Assembly (NCBI GenBank): GCA_900110015.1
Contig: FOCD01000003.1
Location: 186,001 to 250,000 of the forward strand
Source: Terribacillus saccharophilus
GTDB lineage: Bacteria; Bacillota; Bacilli; Bacillales; Amphibacillaceae
Length of the DNA: 64,000 nt
Direction: 5' to 3'
A program made the position numbers and the translations under genes. The notes under the pieces were generated by a model that had not been told where the DNA came from, did no database searches, and saw nothing but the letters and a program-made list of their open reading frames with translations. The number at the start of each line of letters is the position of its first letter. Position 1 is the first letter of the stretch. Shown here in pieces: positions 17,001-25,390 of the stretch.

Positions 17001-17405
17001 TTATGCATGTTTTTTGCGAAGAACGAACATGCATACTGTGATGATTACGAAAGCGGTGAATGCCAGCAAAGGAATCGTGATGAATCCGAGCCAGTTGATA
17101 TAGTGACCGGAACACGGCACACCGCTGGAACAGAGGCTCGCTCCTTGTAAAGCAGGAACCTTTTGATGCAGGTAATGATAGCCTGAAATTAGTATTCCGA
17201 GAATACTAAGCGGCAGCACATACTTGTAGATTCGAACATCATTTTTATAAAATGCGATACCGAGTATGATAGCCAGCGGATACATAAGAATACGCTGGTA
17301 CCAGCATAATGTACATGGCACGAATTTCATGATTTCACTGAAATAGAGACTGCCCAGCATCGCAATGACTGCAGTTACCCAGGCAAATAACAGGCTCTTA
17401 TTCAT
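17001..17405 (-). CDS. bdbC: Thiol-disulfide oxidoreductase BdbC (DsbB family)
   Basis: A 134-residue, four-span DsbB-type quinone reductase that reoxidises BdbD. Both redox pairs are present: Cys31/Cys34 in [12 protein letters not shown] and Cys92/Cys98 in [10 protein letters not shown]. The sequence [20 protein letters not shown] and [13 protein letters not shown] closely follows B. subtilis BdbC. Its ATG overlaps the bdbD stop (TGATG), giving coupling. The pair drives disulfide formation in exported proteins, such as competence and secreted proteins. Confidence 0.95.
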   Translation of the reverse strand: MNKSLLFAWVTAVIAMLGSLYFSEIMKFVPCTLCWYQRILMYPLAIILGIAFYKNDVRIYKYVLPLSILGILISGYHYLHQKVPALQGASLCSSGVPCSGHYINWLGFITIPLLAFTAFVIITVCMFVLRKKHA

Positions 17406-18097
17406 CAGTTCGCCTCCTGCGTTTCCTCATCTACCATATCGATCAAGTCGTTCATGTCTTGACCTTCAAATAGTTTTCCATTGACGAAGATAGTAGGTGT
17501 ACCTTGCACACCAAGTTCATCTGCAAGTTCTTTATCCGTTGAAACAGCATCGTCGGTTCCGTTATTCTGATACACTTGCAGCACCTCTTCCGCTTCCTCA
17601 GCGCTGACTACTTCACGAAGCTTGTCCATTAGGAAATCATCGGAAAAGCTTGTATTTAAATCTTCTGCAAAGAGAACATCATGGAATTTCCAGAATCCAT
17701 CATCTCCAAGCACTTGGTAAACTGCCTCACTGAATTTTGCACCCTTCTCAGAGTCTGCATTGATGATTGGCATATTCATAAAGTAAAAGCTAGCCTTGCC
17801 AGTCTGAATTAATTCCTGATCGATTACCGGGAAATTATTATCATGGAACTCTTGGCAGTGGATACACTTGTAATCGCCGAATTCAACTATTTTAACCGGG
17901 GCATTTTCATCACCGAGGAAAGGCTGACTGCTGTAGTCGATGTCCTGCGCCTCATCACTGGAAGACCCTGTATAATTATTAATGAGGACCAGTGCTACTA
18001 CTAAAAGGACAATCGCCAAGACAACCCACACAATGACCTTAGATGCTTTAGAAGCAGCCCCTGATGTATTGCCAGCGGATTTCTTCTTTTTTGCCAT
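17405..18097 (-). CDS. bdbD: Membrane-anchored thiol oxidase BdbD (DsbA-like)
   Basis: A 230-residue protein: a basic, Ser-rich N-terminus (KKKK), one transmembrane anchor (about 21-40), then an extracytoplasmic thioredoxin/DsbA fold. Active site Cys78-Ile-His-Cys81 in EFGDYKCIHCQEFH; the CxHC dipeptide is E. coli DsbA-like (CPHC) rather than CPSC as in B. subtilis BdbD, suggesting a strongly oxidising protein. The cis-Pro loop is GTPTIFVNG. The acidic linker and insert (EVVSAEEAEEVLQVY) are the helical subdomain. Upstream of and coupled to bdbC. Confidence 0.93.
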   Translation of the reverse strand: MAKKKKSAGNTSGAASKASKVIVWVVLAIVLLVVALVLINNYTGSSSDEAQDIDYSSQPFLGDENAPVKIVEFGDYKCIHCQEFHDNNFPVIDQELIQTGKASFYFMNMPIINADSEKGAKFSEAVYQVLGDDGFWKFHDVLFAEDLNTSFSDDFLMDKLREVVSAEEAEEVLQVYQNNGTDDAVSTDKELADELGVQGTPTIFVNGKLFEGQDMNDLIDMVDEETQEAN

Positions 18098-18337
18098 CTC
18101 ACTATCGCTCCTTTATTACATAAAATAAGATGATAGATTTCTTCTATCACATAACATCATAACATTAAAAAGTAAAAATGGATGCCTTGCAACAAATTTG
18201 ATTACAGGTATTTTATGCGCAAGTTTCACACTAAATACTTCACCCGTTTGAATTAGTTTGTGAATTGCATTACAATATAATAGTTCTGATTATGACCTTT
18301 TTTTATGGGTATCACGGAAAGAAAAGAAGGGATTTAC

Positions 18338-20224
18338 TTGAAAGAATATCATTTACCACAGGCACCAGCGCGCCTTAGTCTGCGGGATGCGTTGCGCGTC
18401 AGATCCGCTGCCTACCCATGGAATCGAGCAATTGGATCTGGCATTGCCACCTGCTTGCCGATATTGATTGGTTTACTGCTAGGTGACATCATCCATGGAT
18501 TTTCAGCTGCGCTTGGTGCTTTCACATTCTTATATATAGGAGCAGAAACGTATAAACAAAGAGCTAAGAAGCTCGCTGCCGTGGCTATATGCCTTGCTGC
18601 CGCCATGGTACTCGGAAGCCTGCTTGCTCCCTATACACTTATACTCTCTATAGTCGCAGGTATCATCGGTATTGTTGCCTTTTATGTCCTGAACACCTTG
18701 CAGCAACTCATACCAGGGCCAATGTTCTTCGTTTTAATATTCTGCATGGCTACTGGTCTGCCCGTAGACCCACAGAGTGCTTGGGAACGAGGATTCTACG
18801 TCCTGCTTGGAGGAGCACTATCCTGGCTTCTTGCCATGGCAAGCTGGCTCTGGACAAAAAAGAACAATGAAAAACAAGTTCTTATCAAATCTTACAGACA
18901 GCTTATGGCAATGCTGCAGTCCATTGGGACACCATCGTTCTATCAAATGCAGCACCTGACCGTCCTGACCTTAAAGCAAACTGACCGAATCATCTATGCA
19001 GCCAAAAGGCAGCCAGCTGCGCTGCGTTTACATGAACTTGCAGCTGATATTTTCTATACATTGACGCAGCTCAATAATGATGGTCTCACACCTGACATGC
19101 GAAAATCCTTGGAAAATCAGCTGACCGCAGTCGTCGATGCACTCGAAAATGCAAAAGGCAACTGGCCTGCATATACAAAGTCAGAGCAGTCAGTAGTACA
19201 CAATCTACAGCTTGAGTTGGAGCAAGCATATGAACTTGCTACACAATCAACTAAAGAGGAAACAATCCATGTTGAGACAGAATCGGCATGGAGTGTGCTT
19301 CGAAATGGTATTTCACGTAAAAATATTACTGTCCGGCACGCTTTATTTTATGGTTTGTTTATTATGATCGCTTCGCTGCTGGCACATGGTCTGGGATTCA
19401 ACCGGCCATATTGGGTGCCTGTAGCATGTGCGGCTGTACTTATCGGTGCAAATACGACGCTCACTATTCATCGAGCCATTCAACGCTCACTCGGCACCAT
19501 TGTTGGTACGATAATAGGCGGATTAATCTTATCATTGGAACCGTCCGGAATTTACTTGATTCTTGTTGTCGGTCTGCTGCAGCTCTGCGTTGAACTAGTA
19601 ATTGTACGCAACTACGTTTTTGCTAACATGTTCATTGCTCCTCTCGTCCTTGTACTGGTAGAAACAATGAATCCAGGCAATACTGTCAGCTATTTTGTCA
19701 CAGCGAGGGTTGTTGATACAATTGTCGGAAGTACGATTGCCATTGTGGCCGTTTTGCTTTTATGGCGAGGTATCCATACGCGTTTCCTCCCTATCATATT
19801 GAAGGAAACGATTGTGAATATGCAGGAGCTGCTCCGTGCAATTCATTCAAATGATCAGCAAAAGAAACATACCAAAAAACTAATGAACAGTTTGATCGAA
19901 TTGCGAGCTGCCTATGACCGCAGCCTTGGCGATTTCTCAGCTTCCCAGCAGCAGGCAGAGGTTTTATGGCCAGCCATCATGCACACGCAGCATGCAGGAT
20001 ATTTGCTCATGTCTTTACGCAAGAACAAAGATAAATTAACGGAATCACAGTATGACGCAATTCAGAACCAGCTTGGCGGTATTATGACCAGTCTAATCAC
20101 ACGACAGCCAGTATCCTTTGAAAGGTACGATGAGCTCGATTTACAGCAGGAGCTAAACCAGCTGCAATCTGCTCTTCAGCAGCTTCATAAATCAAATAAT
20201 GCGACGAAGCTCGCACCAAATTGA
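18338..20224 (+). CDS. FUSC-family (aromatic acid exporter-like) membrane protein
   Basis: About 628 residues with two hydrophobic modules. The N-terminal module (about 30-190) has five or six spans. A soluble helical region follows (about 190-330), then a second span group opening AWSVLRNGISRKNITVRHALFYGLFIM...RPYWVPVACAAVLIG, typical of FUSC/ArAE-type transporters, and a helical cytoplasmic tail. Start: the TTG at 18338 has AGAAGGG upstream, while the ATG at 18305 lacks a Shine-Dalgarno, so the TTG is preferred but not certain. Relatives include E. coli YccS/AaeB, which export aromatic acids. The substrate here is unknown. Confidence 0.85.
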   Translation: MKEYHLPQAPARLSLRDALRVRSAAYPWNRAIGSGIATCLPILIGLLLGDIIHGFSAALGAFTFLYIGAETYKQRAKKLAAVAICLAAAMVLGSLLAPYTLILSIVAGIIGIVAFYVLNTLQQLIPGPMFFVLIFCMATGLPVDPQSAWERGFYVLLGGALSWLLAMASWLWTKKNNEKQVLIKSYRQLMAMLQSIGTPSFYQMQHLTVLTLKQTDRIIYAAKRQPAALRLHELAADIFYTLTQLNNDGLTPDMRKSLENQLTAVVDALENAKGNWPAYTKSEQSVVHNLQLELEQAYELATQSTKEETIHVETESAWSVLRNGISRKNITVRHALFYGLFIMIASLLAHGLGFNRPYWVPVACAAVLIGANTTLTIHRAIQRSLGTIVGTIIGGLILSLEPSGIYLILVVGLLQLCVELVIVRNYVFANMFIAPLVLVLVETMNPGNTVSYFVTARVVDTIVGSTIAIVAVLLLWRGIHTRFLPIILKETIVNMQELLRAIHSNDQQKKHTKKLMNSLIELRAAYDRSLGDFSASQQQAEVLWPAIMHTQHAGYLLMSLRKNKDKLTESQYDAIQNQLGGIMTSLITRQPVSFERYDELDLQQELNQLQSALQQLHKSNNATKLAPN

Positions 20225-20254
20225 CCTTCTCTGACTGCAGAGAAGGTTTTTTTG
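20222..20254 (+). terminator. Terminator after FUSC gene
   Basis: ACCTTCTCTG-actg-CAGAGAAGGT stem followed by TTTTTTT directly after the stop. Confidence 0.92.
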
Positions 20255-20319
20255 TGTTACAGGTACGAGAAAGAAGGGTACGATTAAACACAAGAACCAG
20301 AAGACAGGAGCGGTATATC

Positions 20320-21774
20320 ATGCAAACAGAACAAAAAAAACGCCCAGTCGTCGCTTTGACAGGAGCGAGCGGCTACATAGGCAGCCATCTATTGGATAAA
20401 TTGAAAGAGCGTTTTGACATTATCGCCCTATCACGGAGCGGTGACAAACGAGAAAACACAGAACAGGTAACATGGCGGTCTTGCGATTTATTTTCCCAGA
20501 TCGATACTGAAAAAGGTCTTCAAGGAGCCGATATCGCCGTCTACCTTGTCCATTCGATGAGCCCCTCTGCCAAGCTAACACAAGCAAGATTTGAGGATAT
20601 GGATGTCATTTTGGCCGATAACTTTGCCCAAGCCGCCAAGAAAAACGGCGTGAAACAAATAGTTTATTTAAGTGGGATTATTCCTCCGGAGGAAAAATTA
20701 TCCCGCCATCTCCGCAGCCGATTGGAAGTAGAAAAAATACTTGGATCTTACGGCGTACCCGTTACGACAGTTCGAGCAGGATTAATCGTCGGTCCGAAAG
20801 GCTCTTCTTTCCCGATTGCTGAAAAATTGGTTAAAAGACTGCCAGTTATGGTGTTGCCTAGCTGGACAAGGACGAAGACTCATCCAATCGCGCTTGCAGA
20901 TGTACTCACCGCCTTACAAAAAAGTGTCGGCAATAAAGATGTTGCTGATAAGGCAATTGATGTCGGCGGCCCAGAAGTCATGACGTACAAAGAAATGCTC
21001 GAGCACCTTGCCAGCGTAATGGGTAAAAAGCTCCGCAGTTTCAATGTACCATTCCCAACTGTTAAGCTCTCCCGTCTATGGGTGAAACTTATTAGCGGTA
21101 TGCCAAAAGAGACAGTTTACCCATTGATCGAGAGCTTGTCCCATCCAATGGTTGCACAGCAGTCACACTATGTCGAGGGTATCAGCAATGGCAAAATTTC
21201 CTTTGATGAAGCTGCCAAGGCAGCAATGAAAGAAGAACAGAAAAGTAAAGATTCCAAGCATAGCAAGAAGCCATCGCTTCCTTCGCTTCCGCCTCGTCAG
21301 GATGTGCGTTCGGTACAGCGCATGCCGCTTCCTTCCGGCAAGGACGCAGATTGGGCAGCCAGACACTATATGAGCTGGGTTGCTGATTCACTTCGGCCTG
21401 TCGTTCGGACAGAAGTCGATGAAAACCTTAACTGCAAAATTTATTTGACTTTCATGCAGAAACCGTTACTGATTCTGTCCTACGCCAAGGAAAGAAGCAC
21501 CGAACACCGCGCCCTTTATTACATTACTGGCGGCTTGTTCGCGAATGTTAAAGATACACAGAATGGCCGAATCGAGTTCCGTCAGATACCCGGCAAAGAG
21601 GAGATGATCGTTGCCATTCACGAATATTTACCTTCATTACCTTGGTTCGTTTATAAATACACTCAAGCTCCTATTCATATGCTTGTTATGTTCTTATATC
21701 GGAAGCACCTCGAGCGTCTGATCCGAGATAAGCAGCCCGGTTTACAAGTACCACAGATTGCAGCACAGCATTGA
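20320..21774 (+). CDS. NAD(P)-binding SDR/NmrA-like protein with C-terminal extra domain
   Basis: 484 residues; the ATG at 20320 follows ACAGGAGCGG. Residues 1-300 are an atypical/extended SDR: VVALTGASGYIGSHLLDKL (nucleotide loop TGxxGxxG), VYLVHSMSP, IVYLSGIIP, RSRLEVEKILGSYGVPVTTVRAGLIVG, and HPIALADVL. A Lys/Ser-rich linker (about 300-335) follows, then a C-terminal domain (about 345-484) with a basic, aromatic end (ALYYITGGLFANVK, WFVYKYTQAPIHMLVM) resembling the DUF2867/SRPBCC-type half of proteins annotated SDR plus DUF2867. It lacks the active-site YxxxK. Possibly a redox-linked ligand-binding protein; function unknown. Confidence 0.82.
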   Translation: MQTEQKKRPVVALTGASGYIGSHLLDKLKERFDIIALSRSGDKRENTEQVTWRSCDLFSQIDTEKGLQGADIAVYLVHSMSPSAKLTQARFEDMDVILADNFAQAAKKNGVKQIVYLSGIIPPEEKLSRHLRSRLEVEKILGSYGVPVTTVRAGLIVGPKGSSFPIAEKLVKRLPVMVLPSWTRTKTHPIALADVLTALQKSVGNKDVADKAIDVGGPEVMTYKEMLEHLASVMGKKLRSFNVPFPTVKLSRLWVKLISGMPKETVYPLIESLSHPMVAQQSHYVEGISNGKISFDEAAKAAMKEEQKSKDSKHSKKPSLPSLPPRQDVRSVQRMPLPSGKDADWAARHYMSWVADSLRPVVRTEVDENLNCKIYLTFMQKPLLILSYAKERSTEHRALYYITGGLFANVKDTQNGRIEFRQIPGKEEMIVAIHEYLPSLPWFVYKYTQAPIHMLVMFLYRKHLERLIRDKQPGLQVPQIAAQH

Positions 21775-21775
21775 G

Positions 21776-21808
21776 AAAAGGCAGCACATCATGTGCTGCC
21801 TTTTTTTG
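21776..21808 (+). terminator. Terminator after SDR-fusion gene
   Basis: AGGCAGCACAT / ATGTGCTGCCT stem followed by TTTTTTT. Confidence 0.9.
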
Positions 21809-21842
21809 AAATCACTGTTTATCAAAATTAAACTTATTATTA

Positions 21843-22364
21843 TCAGAGATTAATTGAGTCCCCAGCTTCCTGATACCAGAAAAGTGAGTAATCATTCATG
21901 GTAGAAGCGTGGCCCAACTGGCGCAGCATTGTAGAAACATTGCCCCGGTGATAGGTACCGTGATTGACTACATGCAGTACAATTTCCGATAACCGAGTTT
22001 CTCTTGTTCCTGCATATGGGTTCTCAAGCAGAATAGTTCGGTCCAAGTTGTCCTGATCTTGCAACCATTCTTTATATTTTGCTGCTAACTGCGCGAAATC
22101 GTTTGCGAAATGATCTGCGGAATGCAGAAGGGTTTCCTTTTCAAGAGGCATGCATATTTCAAGCGCCTCCTGCATTTGAACACCATTTAAAACCCTATAC
22201 CAGACACTTTCCACTGCATAGATATGACCAAAAGCCTGGGCGATAGTCGGAAACGAGGTGTTCACTTCTTCTTGCATTACAGTGGTCGGTAGCTCCTTGA
22301 TATGGTTCAGGAGGGTTTGATTGGCCCAAAAATGGTAATTAAACATTTGGTTGTGATGATTCAT
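21843..22364 (-). CDS. DinB-family metal-dependent helical-bundle protein
   Basis: A 173-residue DinB/YfiT-fold protein. The three metal-binding histidines are recognisable: His47 (FGHIYAVESVWYRVL) and the pair in HVVNHGTYHRGNV. The N-terminal NYHFWANQTLLNHI helix is family-typical. DinB proteins are four-helix bundles, some acting as thiol-dependent S-transferases; the gene name reflects DNA-damage induction in B. subtilis, but no LexA box is evident here. It lies downstream of a YafY-type regulator on the same strand but behind that gene's terminator, so it may be separately expressed. Confidence 0.88.
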   Translation of the reverse strand: MNHHNQMFNYHFWANQTLLNHIKELPTTVMQEEVNTSFPTIAQAFGHIYAVESVWYRVLNGVQMQEALEICMPLEKETLLHSADHFANDFAQLAAKYKEWLQDQDNLDRTILLENPYAGTRETRLSEIVLHVVNHGTYHRGNVSTMLRQLGHASTMNDYSLFWYQEAGDSINL

Positions 22365-22421
22365 TTGTATTGTCTCCTTTTTAGATAGATGGATTTAGAT
22401 TGTTTCTGTTCACATTATAAA

Positions 22422-22457
22422 AAAAGAAGTATGACAGCAGTCTGTCATACTTCTTCA
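22422..22457 (-). terminator. Terminator of the YafY-type regulator gene
   Basis: 14-bp perfect inverted repeat AAGAAGTATGACAG (22424-22437) and its complement (22442-22455), followed by TTTTTTT on the minus strand. The stem overlaps the last codons of the regulator gene. Confidence 0.9.
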
Positions 22458-23362
22458 TAAAGTTTAATTGTGTTTTGCAGTTTCTCTTTTAAAAGTACTC
22501 GCAGGGCATATGGCTCGACAACTTCAGCTCCGCTGCTGAAGCTCAGCAGAATTGACCATAACCATCTTGCTTTTAAAGGCTCATAAACAGGGATTCTTAT
22601 CGTCATACTGCCATCATCATGAAATTGCTTATCAACCTGATGAAACTGATCCAACGCTTCTGCCATTGCTTCCTGCTTTACCTTTACCACTACATCAGAT
22701 ACTTTATTTCCCCATACATCATCAAAAGTATAATCTTCTTTTGGCACTTCCTCGTGTGGTTGAAATGTTTCCTGTGACAAAGACAAATTCAGCATCCGGG
22801 ACAATCGGAACTCCCTATAACCCTGTCGTTTTCGGCAAAATCCATTAATGTACCAATTGCTGTACTTATAATGAAGCTGCAATGGTTCCATATCACGGGT
22901 GGTACGTTCATTATGTGCATTTATATAATCGAAGCGGACAACCTTTCGCTCGGTGATGCCAGAGCGCAATTGCCGTAGTGCTTCTGGCTCGGTTCGGTAG
23001 CTTTCAAAGTCCACTGAGAGATTTTGATTCTGATGTTCCTCACCTATTGTTTGCAGCCGCTCAATGGTTCCTTGTGCACGCTCATCTTCAAACACGGTGG
23101 TAAGGCTGCGGAGCACCGTAATCAAAGAGTCAACATCATATGAACCGAGCAAACTTCTATCCATTTTGTATCCGTCCAATATGCCATAGCCACCCTTATT
23201 CCCCTGATGCGATGTAACTGGGATTCCTGCAGCACAAATCACATCAATATCCCGGTAGATAGTTCTTGGGGAAACTTGGAATTCTTTAGCAAGCATAGAT
23301 GCAGACAGCACTTCGTGGTTCAAAAGTTTGTAGATTATAGAGATCAAACGCTCTAATTTCAT
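22445..23362 (-). CDS. YafY-type HTH/WYL transcriptional regulator
   Basis: 305 residues. The N-terminal HTH_11 winged helix (about 1-60: RLISIIYKLLNHEVLSASMLAKEFQVSPRTIYRDIDVICAAGIPV) is followed by the GNKGGYGI wing and the WYL ligand-binding domain (about 135-220: ITERKVVRFDYINAHNERTTRDMEPLQLHYKYSNWYINGFCRKRQGYREFRLSRM). A WCX-type C-terminal region ends it. WYL regulators often sense nucleic-acid or nucleotide ligands and control stress genes. The downstream neighbour is DinB, a common pairing in Firmicutes, so DinB or itself may be the target (inference). Confidence 0.9.
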   Translation of the reverse strand: MKLERLISIIYKLLNHEVLSASMLAKEFQVSPRTIYRDIDVICAAGIPVTSHQGNKGGYGILDGYKMDRSLLGSYDVDSLITVLRSLTTVFEDERAQGTIERLQTIGEEHQNQNLSVDFESYRTEPEALRQLRSGITERKVVRFDYINAHNERTTRDMEPLQLHYKYSNWYINGFCRKRQGYREFRLSRMLNLSLSQETFQPHEEVPKEDYTFDDVWGNKVSDVVVKVKQEAMAEALDQFHQVDKQFHDDGSMTIRIPVYEPLKARWLWSILLSFSSGAEVVEPYALRVLLKEKLQNTIKLYEEV

Positions 23363-23442
23363 ATGTTTTCCACCCTTTATCCTAATACGAATTCTTACGC
23401 ATTGCTCTACATATGAGGCAGCGCCTAATGCGCTGCCTTTTC

Positions 23443-23949
23443 TTATTCACCGCTTCCCCCATCCATCGAGAAAGTGTTGTTATTGTTGTGCAGAACCATA
23501 TCCATTACAATCATGACAGCAATATAAGTAAGCAAATGGGATTCATCCTCTATTTGCATTTCATACGTATCGCCCCAGGAGAACCACTTCTTCGTTACAT
23601 GCATCAGCGGACCATTTTCATCCGTCAGCGTGTACTGGTGTGACCAAACGTCTCCATCCAAACTCCAGTTGTGCGGCTTTAACGAGAAGTTTGCTTTGAA
23701 AAATGTGAAGTTCTTAATTACTTCGGCAACTTGTTCGCCATTTTCTTCAATGATATATCTTGGCTTCCAAAAAGATAGCTGCTGCTTGATCTCAACAAGC
23801 GGCTGATCATCCAGATTGGTGATCGTCAGCCGATCCTGCAGAGAAAAGAGTTTGCTTTTGACACGGTAAAGCTCCCGTTGGTCTGCATCAAATACCGAAA
23901 AGCTATCCTTGAAGCTGAATACTCTCTGCTTGATATAATATGTCCCCAT
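23443..23949 (-). CDS. LURP-one-related / YxjI-like protein
   Basis: A 168-residue Tubby-like beta-barrel protein of the LURP-one-related family. The start at 23949 (MGTYYIKQRVFSFKDSFSVFD) is chosen for the GGAGGTG Shine-Dalgarno; the 20-residue upstream extension is unsupported. Seen: the typical opening YYIKQRVFSFKDSFSVFDADQRELYRVKSK, a chain of beta strands (ITNLDDQPLVEIKQQ, YIIEENGEQVAEV), and a C-terminal hydrophobic segment LLTYIAVMIVMDMVLHNNNN, which in Tubby-like folds is the buried central helix. The biological role in bacteria is unknown. Confidence 0.87.
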   Translation of the reverse strand: MGTYYIKQRVFSFKDSFSVFDADQRELYRVKSKLFSLQDRLTITNLDDQPLVEIKQQLSFWKPRYIIEENGEQVAEVIKNFTFFKANFSLKPHNWSLDGDVWSHQYTLTDENGPLMHVTKKWFSWGDTYEMQIEDESHLLTYIAVMIVMDMVLHNNNNTFSMDGGSGE

Positions 23950-24012
23950 TGCCGCACCTCCGCAAATTCTTATTCCCTTCATACGAAGGTACGGAAGCTT
24001 TTGTTCCAATTT

Positions 24013-25287
24013 CTAAATAAGTTTGGTTTTTTCTTTCGACACGACACGTTCTATACTCGCATACCGCTGGCGCAGTGCCATTTCACAGAACAAGATGCCA
24101 AGCAGTGTAAGGACAATATAGCTGAAGCCCATACCATATTTGCCAACCGATTCCCCCATGATAATTCCTCCTGCGCTGATTAGCTTTCCGAATTGGAACA
24201 CAAAACCATGGAAAGCCATGTATGTCCCGCGTTTCGTATCATCAACCATGTCAGCCAGCATGCTTTGCCTCGTAGGTACATACATCAGTTCTCCAAAAGA
24301 TAAGATCAACACTGATACCGCCAATAGGAACGGACTGTTGCTGACAGCCATGATGGTGAATCCTATACCAAACATAACAAAGCCTGTGTACATAACCAGA
24401 CGCTCATTATGACCTTTGATCAGCTTAGTGACCAATCCGGTGAAGAGCACAATCAACAGAGTATTTTCTACAGTCAGAAGACTGACCAGCCGCAGTCCAT
24501 CTACAGATAAACTGAAGCCGAAAATAGACATACTCATCTCTGTGATATCTTTCTCCATGCGAACCGTCAAATAATTGCTCCGCTGGAACTCAAGCGAAAG
24601 GATAGCAATGCCGCTAAGTACAAACAGCAAGAAGGCTCTGTCTTTGCCAACACTGCGGTAACTTTGAAACAAAGATTTTAACCCAAGGTCTTTCTTTTCT
24701 CCAACTGCTGTACGAACTGTAAATGTTTCTTGGATGAACATAATTGTAATTACCATCGTGATGACCGACATGACGACCAAACCAAGAAGCAGCTGGAACA
24801 TATAATCCTGAAACAGCCAACCGCCTATCGTAAGACCAATCATCATAGCCAGATTATTCGCCCAATAGTTAATCGCATACATATAAGCACGTGTTTCCTG
24901 TGTACTCACATCAATCAGCATCGCCTCTTGGGCTGGCATGATCATTCCGCTGGCAATACTAATCACCATCAGCATGGCAAAGGTGACTGAAGCAGAAGTG
25001 AAATTTGGTGTATTAGCAAGCACCATACCAATGAAAGCTGCCGCTTTAGCCGCTTCACCAAGTACCATCATCCGCTTTCTGCCGATTCGGTCAGCTAAGT
25101 GTCCGCCATAAAGACTTGCCAGGAACTGAATGACAACATTGATCATCATCAGTACCCCTGCTATTGTCGCATTCATTTCTTGCACAAAATAAACCGCCAT
25201 AAACGAGAAGATCATGCTGCCAATCATGCGACTCATAAATGAAGTATAAATTCGTATTCGTATATTCGGATGCAGACTTCTGAACAT
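24013..25287 (-). CDS. MFS transporter next to an SgrR-type regulator
   Basis: A 424-residue, 12-span major facilitator with the MFS signature GGHLADRIGRKRMMVLGE between spans 2 and 3 and a matching motif region near spans 8-9. It resembles drug-efflux-type DHA1 proteins of Bacillus (YttB/YwoG-like, low certainty). The gene is divergent from the SgrR-type regulator gene at 25391 with only 103 bp between them, so that regulator probably controls it. SgrR in enteric bacteria activates the sugar efflux gene setA, so a sugar or metabolite exporter is a reasonable inference. Confidence 0.85.
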   Translation of the reverse strand: MFRSLHPNIRIRIYTSFMSRMIGSMIFSFMAVYFVQEMNATIAGVLMMINVVIQFLASLYGGHLADRIGRKRMMVLGEAAKAAAFIGMVLANTPNFTSASVTFAMLMVISIASGMIMPAQEAMLIDVSTQETRAYMYAINYWANNLAMMIGLTIGGWLFQDYMFQLLLGLVVMSVITMVITIMFIQETFTVRTAVGEKKDLGLKSLFQSYRSVGKDRAFLLFVLSGIAILSLEFQRSNYLTVRMEKDITEMSMSIFGFSLSVDGLRLVSLLTVENTLLIVLFTGLVTKLIKGHNERLVMYTGFVMFGIGFTIMAVSNSPFLLAVSVLILSFGELMYVPTRQSMLADMVDDTKRGTYMAFHGFVFQFGKLISAGGIIMGESVGKYGMGFSYIVLTLLGILFCEMALRQRYASIERVVSKEKTKLI

Positions 25288-25390
25288 TTCTGCTCCCCCC
25301 TCTCTCTTTTTTCCATTATGTAGAAGTTCAAAAGAGGTGAAAAGTGTATAATTTTAATAAAGATGTCACCTTTTAGGAGGGAAATACAAC

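Noticed and set aside
23413-23433. Hairpin GGCAGCGC-ctaat-GCGCTGCC after the YafY gene start region
   Set aside because: The T-run follows on the plus strand, while both flanking genes are on the minus strand. It cannot be assigned as a terminator for either.
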